The notes under the pieces: model-generated
Database searches by the model: none
What the model saw: only the letters and a program-made list of their open reading frames with translations
Told to the model about the DNA's origin: nothing
Shown: positions 51,520 through 58,228 of the stretch, in pieces
Layout of the letters: every line of letters starts with the position of its first letter
Numbering within the stretch: position 1 is the first letter of the stretch
Source of the DNA: an uncultured Lachnospiraceae bacterium
GTDB taxonomy: Bacteria > Bacillota > Clostridia > Lachnospirales > Lachnospiraceae
Reading direction: 5' to 3'
Assembly (NCBI GenBank): GCA_910586355.1
Contig: CAJUHJ010000017.1
Location: 1-64,000 of the forward strand
Length of the DNA: 64,000 nucleotides
Translations under genes and position numbers: made by a program

Positions 51520-53055
51520 ATGAAGCGGATTGGCGGTATAATATTTAACAGGTTATTTATGGTGGCTCTTGCAATCATACTTCAGTTTTCATGGCTGTTT
51601 TTTATGTTATATGATTTTAGCATCCGTTATACATTTGTTGATATTGCACTGCGTATTTTGGCTTTTATTCTGGTCTTAACCGTACTCAATAACTGGTCGA
51701 ATCCTTACTATAAACTTGCATGGACGTCAATTATCCTTATGGTTCCGGTGCTTGGAATCGCTCTATATCTTGTATTTGGCAAATCCGATTTGACGAAAAA
51801 AACACATGCACGGATGGAAGCGGTACATGAAGAAGTATCAAAATATCTTAAAACAGACGATACGGCAATCCTTGCATTGCAGAAAGAAGATCCAGATGCG
51901 GCGCAGCAGTCTAAGTATATCAATGACTGGGCGCAATTTCCATTATATAGGAATTCCAAAACAACTTATTTTCCTTCTGGCGAGGCAATGTTTGTCAACA
52001 TGATAAACGCTATGGAGCGGGCGGAGGAATTTATATTTTTGGAGTACTTTATCATTGACGGCGGAGAAATGTTAGAGGCGATACTAAACGTGCTAAAGCG
52101 GAAAGTACAAGAAGGGGTGACTGTGCGTTTAATTTATGACGACGTCGGTTCTATTAAAACGCTTCCCAGAAATTTTGAAAAACGTTTAAAAGAACTTGGT
52201 ATTGAATGTGCCGCATTCAATCCGTTCCGCCCTATATTGTCTATTATTTTAAATAATCGGGATCATAGGAAAATTTTAGTTGTAGACGGACAGATTGGGT
52301 TTACCGGGGGAATGAATATTGCAGACGAATATATTAACCAAAAAGAACGGTTTGGATATTGGAAAGACGCTGGGGTAGAAGTAAAAGGCGAGGCGGTCTG
52401 GAGCCTGACGACGATGTTTTTAGAAATGTGGAACTATATTAATGGGACATCTGAAGATTATTTCCGGTTTTTGCCAAAAATATATAATAAAAAGGAAAAT
52501 CCCAAAGATGGTTATGTGCAGCCATACAGCGATACTCCGTTAGACCATGAAAATGTAGGAGAGAATATTTATCTAAATATTATTAATCGCGCGAAAGAGT
52601 ATGTCTATATTTATACGCCGTACTTAATTATTGATAATGAAATGATGGTTTCTTTACAGAATGCTGCCAAATGCGGCGTTGATGTACGGATTGTAACGCC
52701 GGAAATCCCGGATAAAAAACTAATTTTTTTGCTGACCCAGTCTTATTATGAACAATTGATTCAAAGCGGAGTTAAAATTTATCAATATAAACCAGGATTT
52801 ATTCATGCCAAATGCTTTGTCTGTGATGACAAAATTGCAACAGTTGGAACTGTAAATTTAGATTACCGCAGTCTGTATCTTCATTTTGAATGTGGTGTTT
52901 TTATGTATTGTTCACAGGCGGTTATGCAGGTCAAACAAGATACGTTGGCTACCATTCGTAAATCCAGGCAGATTACGTTAGAATTTTGCCAAAGCAGAAA
53001 TATTGTAATTACAATGCTGCAAAGTGTTCTTCGATTATTTTCACCACTTCTTTGA
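51520..53055 (+). CDS. cls: Cardiolipin synthase
   Basis: 511 residues from ATG 51520 (AAAGGAGG upstream). Two N-terminal transmembrane spans, then two HKD phospholipase D motifs: HRKILVVDGQIGFTGGMN (about 249) and HAKCFVCDDKIATVGTVN (about 429). It condenses phosphatidylglycerol to cardiolipin at the membrane. Starts 34 bases after the subtilisin stop. Confidence 0.94.
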   Translation: MKRIGGIIFNRLFMVALAIILQFSWLFFMLYDFSIRYTFVDIALRILAFILVLTVLNNWSNPYYKLAWTSIILMVPVLGIALYLVFGKSDLTKKTHARMEAVHEEVSKYLKTDDTAILALQKEDPDAAQQSKYINDWAQFPLYRNSKTTYFPSGEAMFVNMINAMERAEEFIFLEYFIIDGGEMLEAILNVLKRKVQEGVTVRLIYDDVGSIKTLPRNFEKRLKELGIECAAFNPFRPILSIILNNRDHRKILVVDGQIGFTGGMNIADEYINQKERFGYWKDAGVEVKGEAVWSLTTMFLEMWNYINGTSEDYFRFLPKIYNKKENPKDGYVQPYSDTPLDHENVGENIYLNIINRAKEYVYIYTPYLIIDNEMMVSLQNAAKCGVDVRIVTPEIPDKKLIFLLTQSYYEQLIQSGVKIYQYKPGFIHAKCFVCDDKIATVGTVNLDYRSLYLHFECGVFMYCSQAVMQVKQDTLATIRKSRQITLEFCQSRNIVITMLQSVLRLFSPLL

Positions 53056-53085
53056 CGTGGTTTCTTTCAGTAAAAGCAGGTAACT

Positions 53086-53136
53086 GCAGCGGTTTCGGTA
53101 TTATTCTATCAAAATACTGAAACCGCTGCTATTTTT
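53086..53136 (+). terminator. Intrinsic terminator of cls
   Basis: GCAGCGGTTTCGGTATT (53086-53102) pairs with AATACTGAAACCGCTGC (53113-53129), one wobble, then TATTTTTC. It may serve the convergent dacF fragment too. Confidence 0.85.
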
Positions 53137-53172
53137 CATTTACGCAGCTTTAGGCAAAAGGATTTTTCATAT

Positions 53173-53973
53173 TTAACAAAAATACTGTTCTATAATTTTT
53201 ATCATATAATCCATAAACTCAGATCTCGTGATATTTTCCGCAGCGATGATGTCCACTGAACCGAGTTGTTCATTTCCAAGCCGGTAAACGGCGTCCCCGA
53301 TTTTATCTCCTTTTTTTACAGGAGCTGTGACAGTATCCGGAAGTACAAGTTCTTTTTCTATTGCGGAAAAATCTGCCCCATTTACAGAAAGGTATTGAAA
53401 TGGATTTTTGAATTCAAGTTTTAAGGAATCTAAGCTTCCTCTCTGCACAGGAAGCCGGGCCAGTTTTTCCGAATGTTCATCTGTATAAATTCTACATTTG
53501 GAAAATCCGGCGTTTAAAAGTGTTGTTGCATCCTGAAACCGTTCATTAGGATTTTGGGCGCCCATAATTACGGCAATCAATTCCATATCGTCTTTTTTTG
53601 CAGTAGCGGAAACACAGAATTTTGCAAGTCCGGTGGAACCTGTTTTTAATCCGGTCGCATATTCATACTGGCGGATTAATTTGTTGGTATTTGTCAGTCC
53701 AAATTCTTTAGAACCCTTTGCTGTCAAATGAGTCATGGTATCCATCCAAATTGTACAATAATCATGTATCTGCGGATAGCGTACTGTCAATTCGCGTGAC
53801 ATCAAAGCCACATCATAAGCGCTCGTCATATGTCCGTCTGCATCCAGCCCGCAGCAGTTGACAAATGTGGTATCTTCCATGCCGAGCGCTTTTGCTTTTT
53901 CATTCATGGATACAACAAAAGCTTCTTCGCTTCCTTCGATAAATTCAGCCATTGCCACACATGAAGCACATAT
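53173..53973 (-). pseudogene. dacF: D-alanyl-D-alanine carboxypeptidase, 5' half missing
   Basis: The minus strand encodes the C-terminal two-thirds of a DacF/PBP5-type enzyme: CVAMAEFIEGSEEAFVVSMNEKAKALGMEDTTFVNCCGLDADGHMTSAYDVALMSRELT, the KTG motif in TGLKTGSTGLAKF, and a PBP5 C-terminal domain with an amphipathic tail. The catalytic SxxK and the SxN motif are absent; homology starts right at the SxN site, inside a direct repeat at 53954-53985. A signal-like frame continues upstream to 54078 but is not family sequence. The break coincides with the edge of the AT-rich element. Confidence 0.85.
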
Positions 53974-54059
53974 GGATAGTAGACAGGTCAAAAAAGTCAA
54001 TAAAATCAATAGACTACTATATCTATATGCCACTATGAAGCATATATGGATAGTAGACA
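53954..54059. repeat. Two direct repeats of about 31 bp at the element edge
   Basis: GCCACACATGAAGCACATAT... (53954-53985) and GCCACTATGAAGCATATATG... (54029-54059) share 29 bases, ending GGATAGTAGACA. Between them CTACTAT (54014-54020) is complementary to ATAGTAG in either copy, so two alternative hairpins are possible. Copy 1 contains the point where dacF homology is lost. Possibly a recombination core of the element. Confidence 0.55.
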
Positions 54060-54109
54060 ATCCTTGTATAATGTACATTTATAGAACAACAAAATATCGG
54101 ACATTACCA

Positions 54110-54174
54110 TAAGTCCATAACCATTTCAATCAGTTTGATTTGGTTGTGGGCTTATTATAATGCCTGAAAAGGCA
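54110..54174 (+). promoter_or_regulatory. Two strong hairpins upstream of the cold-shock-domain gene
   Basis: TAAGTCCATAACCA (54110-54123) pairs with TGGTTGTGGGCTTA (54141-54154), 14 pairs with two G-T, and inside AATCA (54128-54132) pairs with TGATT (54136-54140). Next TGCCT-GAAA-AGGCA (54161-54174) has a GNRA-type tetraloop. Either the end of an RNA or a structured leader. The nature of loop and wobble favours RNA. Confidence 0.6.
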
Positions 54175-54229
54175 AAAACATAGTAACATGAAAACGTGAT
54201 TTCATAGTCAGACAAAAGGAGAATACAAC

Positions 54230-54463
54230 ATGTATGGAAGGGTAACAAAATATTTTCAGGATAGGGGATACGGATTTATCCGGGGAAAAGATAATAATTC
54301 GTATTTTATCCATCATTCCAATCTAAACGGCGAATACATAGCAAATGGATATTATGTATATTTCAAGCCGTTCCAGTGTGACAAAAGTGATTACAATGCA
54401 AAAAATATTATGGTGATTGAAGCAGCAGAGAGGAGTAAGCAGTATAGCAGTAAGAATAAATAA
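54230..54463 (+). CDS. Cold-shock-domain-like protein
   Basis: 77 residues, AAAGGAG upstream. The fold signature is clear: YGRVTKYFQDRGYGFIRGKDNNSYFIHHSNLNG, with RNP1-like GYGFI and RNP2-like SYFIHH. Cold-shock domains bind single-stranded RNA or DNA. It differs from classical CspA (longer spacing, Asn-rich loop, basic C-tail KQYSSKNK), and its place as first gene of an element full of hairpin RNA makes an RNA partner plausible but unproven. Confidence 0.8.
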   Translation: MYGRVTKYFQDRGYGFIRGKDNNSYFIHHSNLNGEYIANGYYVYFKPFQCDKSDYNAKNIMVIEAAERSKQYSSKNK

Positions 54464-54464
54464 C

Positions 54465-54881
54465 ATGAATGGTTTGCAGAAAGTATTGCAGCCAGTAATG
54501 ATAAAAATGGTGGATGAACTGGCAGAAAGGGTATATGAAACATTAAACTTTTATCTGAATGACTATTATATAGGGTGGACACCTGACAGTTACAGAAGGA
54601 CAGAAGCGTTCCTCCGTTCAGCAGTAAAAGTAGATGCGTACCCCTATAAAGGCGGTGTAAAAGCAGTTGTATATATAGATTATGATTCCATGGATGATTA
54701 TGTGGATGCAACCGGGTATCAGGTAGCAGAGTGGGCGAATACAGGGTTACATGGTGGTTTATCGGTAAGCCATAAGCCCCATGTTTGGGATGATACTTTA
54801 GATCACACAATCAACAATGGCAGTTTGTTACGGTTGGCGGTTCAATATTTGAGAAGCCAGGGAATATCAGTGAGGAATTAG
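54465..54881 (+). CDS. Unknown protein of the AT-rich element
   Basis: 138 residues from ATG 54465, one base after the previous stop; the ribosome binding site is weak, and GAGGAG further upstream may serve a non-ATG start. The sequence (MNGLQKVLQPVMIKMVDELAERVYETLNFYLNDYYIGWTPDSYRRTEAFLRSAVKV) has a long helical start and an alpha/beta end with AEWANTGLHGGL. This layout resembles small phage head-tail or tail-completion proteins, but I cannot confirm a family. Confidence 0.7.
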   Translation: MNGLQKVLQPVMIKMVDELAERVYETLNFYLNDYYIGWTPDSYRRTEAFLRSAVKVDAYPYKGGVKAVVYIDYDSMDDYVDATGYQVAEWANTGLHGGLSVSHKPHVWDDTLDHTINNGSLLRLAVQYLRSQGISVRN

Positions 54882-54909
54882 ATTAAAAAGAAAAGGAGAA
54901 AACAATATT

Positions 54910-55197
54910 ATGGAGACAGTAAACAAGAAGGAGTTTGCCTATAAAATAGCAGAGGAAGGCGGATTTTATAAAAAGGATGCGGTAAAAATGACAGAACTGT
55001 TCTGGGAAACGCTTCTGGATTATCTGGAAGAGGATAAGAAAGTAAATTTTTATGGGATTGGACATTTTGAATTAAAAACAGTCAAAGGGAGGGAAGCAAG
55101 AAACCCGAAAACAGGAGAACCGTGTATTGTGCCAGATCATAAGAAAGTGAAGTTTTATGCAAGCGAAACGTTGACAGAAAATATTGAGAATGAATAA
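54910..55197 (+). CDS. HU-family DNA-binding protein
   Basis: 95 residues, AAAGGAG upstream. HU/IHF fold: VNKKEFAYKIAEEGGFYKKDAVKMTELFWETLLDYL helices, then GIGHFELKTVKGREARNPKTGEPCIVPDHKKVKFYASE with the RNPKTGE arm tip. Binds and bends DNA; element-borne HU proteins help compaction, replication or recombination. Confidence 0.9.
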   Translation: METVNKKEFAYKIAEEGGFYKKDAVKMTELFWETLLDYLEEDKKVNFYGIGHFELKTVKGREARNPKTGEPCIVPDHKKVKFYASETLTENIENE

Positions 55198-55211
55198 CAG
55201 GAGTATATGTA

Positions 55212-55388
55212 ATGGATAACTATGTGGACAGGGAACCAGAAAATTGCAACCATTGTATTTACAGGAAAGATGTAAGCAGATATTTGGATATAGAGGATTA
55301 TTGTTTTTTGAACAAAAAGAGTATCTATATGATTCGGATGGATATAGATTGTCCATTAATAAAGGAATCGGGGGAAAAGAATACATGA
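55212..55388 (+). CDS. Small Cys-rich protein
   Basis: 58 residues (MDNYVDREPENCNHCIYRKDVS...DYCFLNKKSIYM...DCPLIKESG). Four cysteines (C12, C15, C31, C47) could bind zinc. The stop overlaps the next start (ATGA), so the two are coupled. Family unknown. Confidence 0.65.
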   Translation: MDNYVDREPENCNHCIYRKDVSRYLDIEDYCFLNKKSIYMIRMDIDCPLIKESGEKNT

Positions 55389-55552
55389 ATAAGATACAAA
55401 ATTGTGAAGAATGTGAATTTATGAAAATGTATAATTACGGCAAGAAGATTTATTATTGTAACCATGAAAACAGGAAAGATGATTTGGGGAAATTGAGGGT
55501 GGGTCATCTTCCAGAGATAAATCCTGAATGGTGTCCGATAAAAGAAAAATGA
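55385..55552 (+). CDS. Small Cys-rich protein, coupled partner
   Basis: 55 residues: MNKIQNCEECEFMKMYNYGKKIYYCNHENRKDDLGKLRVGHLPEINPEWCPIKEK. The CxxC ... C ... C spacing matches the previous protein, so the two are probably tandem relatives with a zinc-ribbon fold. Translationally coupled through ATGA. Confidence 0.7.
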   Translation: MNKIQNCEECEFMKMYNYGKKIYYCNHENRKDDLGKLRVGHLPEINPEWCPIKEK

Positions 55553-55602
55553 TAGTCCCTTCTGCACTAGATAAAAGATGAAACAGATAAAGGATCCTAT
55601 AT

Positions 55603-55704
55603 ATGCAGTTCAAAGAATTAGAATGGAAAGACATTGTATCAGATGGAATGATTGTTTGCAGTAATTATAGGATAAATCTATGCGGCATACAGGATATATT
55701 ATAA
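55603..55704 (+). CDS. Possible 33-residue peptide
   Basis: MQFKELEWKDIVSDGMIVCS and on to a stop at 55702; AAAGGA lies 12 bases before the ATG. The start of the peptide looks like those of short phage proteins, but length and context allow no more. Confidence 0.3.
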   Translation: MQFKELEWKDIVSDGMIVCSNYRINLCGIQDIL

Positions 55705-55797
55705 TGAAATGGCAAGGATAAAGAAAGTGGTTGATTGTCTGGCGGCTACTTAAAAAAGTAATGAGAATAACCCAAGACGAAATTAGGAAGAGTGAAA

Positions 55798-56080
55798 TTT
55801 AACGACAACCTTTTGGTGGTGGTTAAAATAGCAAAGGGAAAATTCCCATAGCTGATTATAAATAAATTGCCGTTACAGAGCAATCAAAATTATCTATAAA
55901 ATTACAATTCAAAAATTTCTGATTATTACCAGTGTCGATTGTGTGTATCTGCACTATAATTCCATTAAATGAAGAAAAACTGAATACAGGATAAATCACA
56001 AAGGGTCTTAAAACTTTTAAGTCCCATTAGTGAATGTAAACAAAAGGGCTGAATGAAACGTTCAGTCCTTTTGCTATGCA
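55798..56080 (+). other. Hairpin-rich non-coding stretch
   Basis: Between 55705 and 56230 no gene is convincing. Stems seen: TTTAAC/GTTAAA plus ACC/GGT around 55798-55826; GGGAA/TTCCC around 55837; ATTGC/GCAAT around 55866-55885; AAAAGGGCTGAA paired with TTCAGTCCTTTT at 56043-56073, one G-T, which could act as a terminator. The style is the same as the larger block at 58.2-60.1 kb. Confidence 0.45.
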
Positions 56081-56250
56081 AAAATTTAATATTTTGATTT
56101 ATAGGCTAAACAAGTTACAGAATGTAAATATGGGATTTTTGTTAAGTTTTTTATAATCAGATGGAGAAATATATGAGGGGTGGTGAAGTTCACCATACCT
56201 TTTAGAATCAGAAGCAGAAAAAATAATGGGTGTTAAAACTTTTAACATCC
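56003..56250. repeat. Two related palindromes around TTAAAACTTTTAA
   Basis: At 56003-56025 and 56228-56250 the core TTAAAACTTTTAA is flanked by GGGTC...GTCCC and GGGTG...CATCC. The base pair next to the core is C-G in one copy and G-C in the other. This fits paired hairpins or two sites for one DNA-binding protein; the second overlaps the start of the frame at 56230. Confidence 0.5.
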
Positions 56251-56433
56251 TCTGCCAGTAAATCGAAAAGAGAGTATGCAGATATGATTTCGGATGTGAA
56301 ATATATTCACATTAAAAAATTATTTATGTGCAGAAATGTAATTATGTGGTGTCCCAAAATGATACGTCACATTGCAGAAAAAGAAAAATTGATAGAAGAA
56401 ATGAAGAAGCGGTATTTTGATGATTATTTTTAA
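56230..56433 (+). CDS. Possible small protein
   Basis: 67 codons from GTG 56230 or 49 from ATG 56287. The C-terminal part (ISDVKYIHIKKLFMCRNVIMWCPKMIRHIAEKEKLIEEMKKRYFDDYF) looks like a real protein, but the first codons lie inside a palindrome and no ribosome binding site is good. Confidence 0.4.
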   Translation: MLKLLTSSASKSKREYADMISDVKYIHIKKLFMCRNVIMWCPKMIRHIAEKEKLIEEMKKRYFDDYF

Positions 56434-56452
56434 ATATTGGAGGTTTATTTTT

Positions 56453-56662
56453 ATGAGCAACAAAAAGTACACATATAACTATGATATTGAAGAATGCAAC
56501 CAGTTATTCAAAAGAGGGGTATTCCCTATCGGATGTGGAAAACATGACAAAACAGGGAATGTATTTCATGTATTTTGTGTAAACAGCAGATATTTGAAAG
56601 TGTTAGATGATATCCGTTTACTTGCATCACAAGGTACTGAAAACAACCGGACTCCACGTTAG
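56453..56662 (+). CDS. Small unknown protein
   Basis: 69 residues from ATG 56453, GGAGG upstream. MSNKKYTYNYDIEECNQLFKRGVFPIGCGKHDKTGNVFHVFCVNSRYLKVLDDI; the pattern resembles small phage or plasmid proteins but I do not recognise it. Its last codons form the left arm of the hairpin at 56655. Confidence 0.65.
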   Translation: MSNKKYTYNYDIEECNQLFKRGVFPIGCGKHDKTGNVFHVFCVNSRYLKVLDDIRLLASQGTENNRTPR

Positions 56663-56728
56663 TACAAAAAACTGCTTTCTACACTTGAAAAAAATCAAGT
56701 GGTTGGAGCAAAAAAATGTACTAACGTG
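56655..56728 (+). terminator. Three-tier stem-loop after small gene
   Basis: CACGTTAGTACA (56655-56666) pairs with TGTACTAACGTG (56717-56728); inside TGCT (56673-56676) pairs with AGCA (56707-56710), then CACTTGA (56682-56688) with TCAAGTG (56695-56701). There is no T-run, so termination is possible but not typical. A second small hairpin lies at about 56774-56799 before the initiator gene. Confidence 0.55.
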
Positions 56729-56852
56729 AAGTGCTATTAGTATTAATGATTGATTAGTAAAAAAGACTTAACATCACTTGCAATCATGCAAGGTGATACA
56801 TATTTTTATGATTTAGTGTTTGTTTATTTTTAGGAAAGGAATCTATATTATT

Positions 56853-57956
56853 ATGGATGTATTTTTAGATAGTAAAATTATAAGTGATAAAGAGTTATCT
56901 TCAAATGCTGTTGTTGCGTATACAGCATTAAGGATGATACAGAATTTGAATACCAATAAATACTATGTAAATATTAAATTGTTAGCGTTTCAGCTGACAG
57001 ATGATATTACATTAAGCCGTAAATATGTGGAAAGATTGTCTGACGGATTAAATGAATTAATCGTAAATAAATATATAGAGGTTATAACCAATAAGGCAGA
57101 TAAAGATTATATACTTGATATTAGTAATCTCATTATTGATAATAATTCTGATGGTAGCAAAGATAAGACCTTTTTTGTAGTTATTGATTCTGATGAAATC
57201 CATAAAATTATGAATCTGGATAGCAGGTTAGATAAGTTTTCTGTATTGAGATATTTTATGTGTATGCTTAGTACTGTAAATTACAGTGCGACATATTATG
57301 ATGTAATGGGAAAAGAATATATTAATTTTGTTGGATTTATGACAAATGATTACATAGGTTCTCTTTGTGGTGTAACTTCTTATACAACATATGATAAATA
57401 TAATCATTTGTTGGAAGAGAATGAAATGATTTATATTTATAGGCATAGTATATTGATTCGTGATGAAAAAGGACAATTAAAAAATCTCCCTAACCATTAT
57501 GGAAGGTATAAAGATAAAGGGTTGATTATTGGTTATTCTGTCAATAGAGAAAACTTTGAACTTGGAGAAGATATTGTTGATAAGAAAGCCAATGAAAGTA
57601 GATCACTTATGCAGAAATATTATTGTATGGTTAAATATGGCACGGAATATCCAGAAAAAGAAACAAAGCGTATACATAAATATGTGCATTATAGGAACCA
57701 ACAAAATGAAAAGAAATACGAACAGGCAGTAGAAAAAGGTTATTCAGGTGAAGAATTTCTTGAAAAGATAGTTCCTGAAGATATTTTTCAAAAATACGAT
57801 TATTTGTTTGAAAAAAGTAGTTCTGGATGTGAAAATATAAATACTGATTCAGCAGATGACAACTGGGGAGAACCTGTTTCTATGGAACATGATTTCACCG
57901 TAGAGGAAATATTGGATATGCCTACAGAGGGCGAGGTTCAAATGAACCTACCCTGA
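56853..57956 (+). CDS. Winged-helix replication-initiator-like protein
   Basis: 367 residues from ATG 56853 (GGAAAGGA 12 bases upstream). The N-terminal winged helix is NAVVAYTALRMIQNLNTNKYYVNIKLLAFQLTDDITLSRKYVERLSDGLNELIVNKYIEV. A second similar module around residues 115-210 (FFVVIDSDEIHKIMNLDSRLDKFSVLRYFMCMLSTVN...FMTNDYIGSLCGVTSYTTYDKYNHLLEENEMIYIY) makes a two-winged-helix layout like RepA/RepB or DnaD-type initiators. The tail is Lys/Glu-rich and acidic. Role in replication is an inference. The frame downstream is discussed under the next entry. Confidence 0.6.
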   Translation: MDVFLDSKIISDKELSSNAVVAYTALRMIQNLNTNKYYVNIKLLAFQLTDDITLSRKYVERLSDGLNELIVNKYIEVITNKADKDYILDISNLIIDNNSDGSKDKTFFVVIDSDEIHKIMNLDSRLDKFSVLRYFMCMLSTVNYSATYYDVMGKEYINFVGFMTNDYIGSLCGVTSYTTYDKYNHLLEENEMIYIYRHSILIRDEKGQLKNLPNHYGRYKDKGLIIGYSVNRENFELGEDIVDKKANESRSLMQKYYCMVKYGTEYPEKETKRIHKYVHYRNQQNEKKYEQAVEKGYSGEEFLEKIVPEDIFQKYDYLFEKSSSGCENINTDSADDNWGEPVSMEHDFTVEEILDMPTEGEVQMNLP

Positions 57957-57979
57957 CAGATATAGTTTGCAAGGCTCAA

Positions 57980-58114
57980 ATGGACTTGGCAAATATAGAT
58001 TGCGAGTGTCAGAATGACCTATGTAAAATCGAATCTCATGGTGAATGCAATCATGAGTTATTTTGCGTTACTGGAAATGATTCAGATTGTATTGATATAG
58101 AGGATTTATATTGA
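57980..58114 (+). CDS. Cysteine-rich short frame after the initiator gene (own gene or frameshift extension)
   Basis: In the frame one base ahead of the initiator gene, codons stay open from about 57914 to TGA at 58112. From ATG 57980 the product is 44 residues with seven Cys (DCECQNDLCKIESHGECNHELFCV...). AAGG lies 6 bases before the ATG. It might be a separate peptide, or the true C-terminus of the initiator after a frameshift near 57935. Nothing else in 57957-58228 is convincing. Confidence 0.4.
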   Translation: MDLANIDCECQNDLCKIESHGECNHELFCVTGNDSDCIDIEDLY

Positions 58115-58228
58115 TGGAATTGAATTGTATGTGTAGGCTGTATTTTAAAAATATACCTTTTAATGTCAGGAATACACTTATGGGATTTTGATAAGGTAGT
58201 ACAAAATTTTGTCCCCCTTTTTATAAAA

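Noticed and set aside
53974..54078. Signal-peptide-like N-terminus fused to the dacF fragment
   Set aside because: Bases come from the repeat region, there is no ribosome binding site, and the catalytic Ser-Lys part is missing, so it is treated as a chance extension of a pseudogene.
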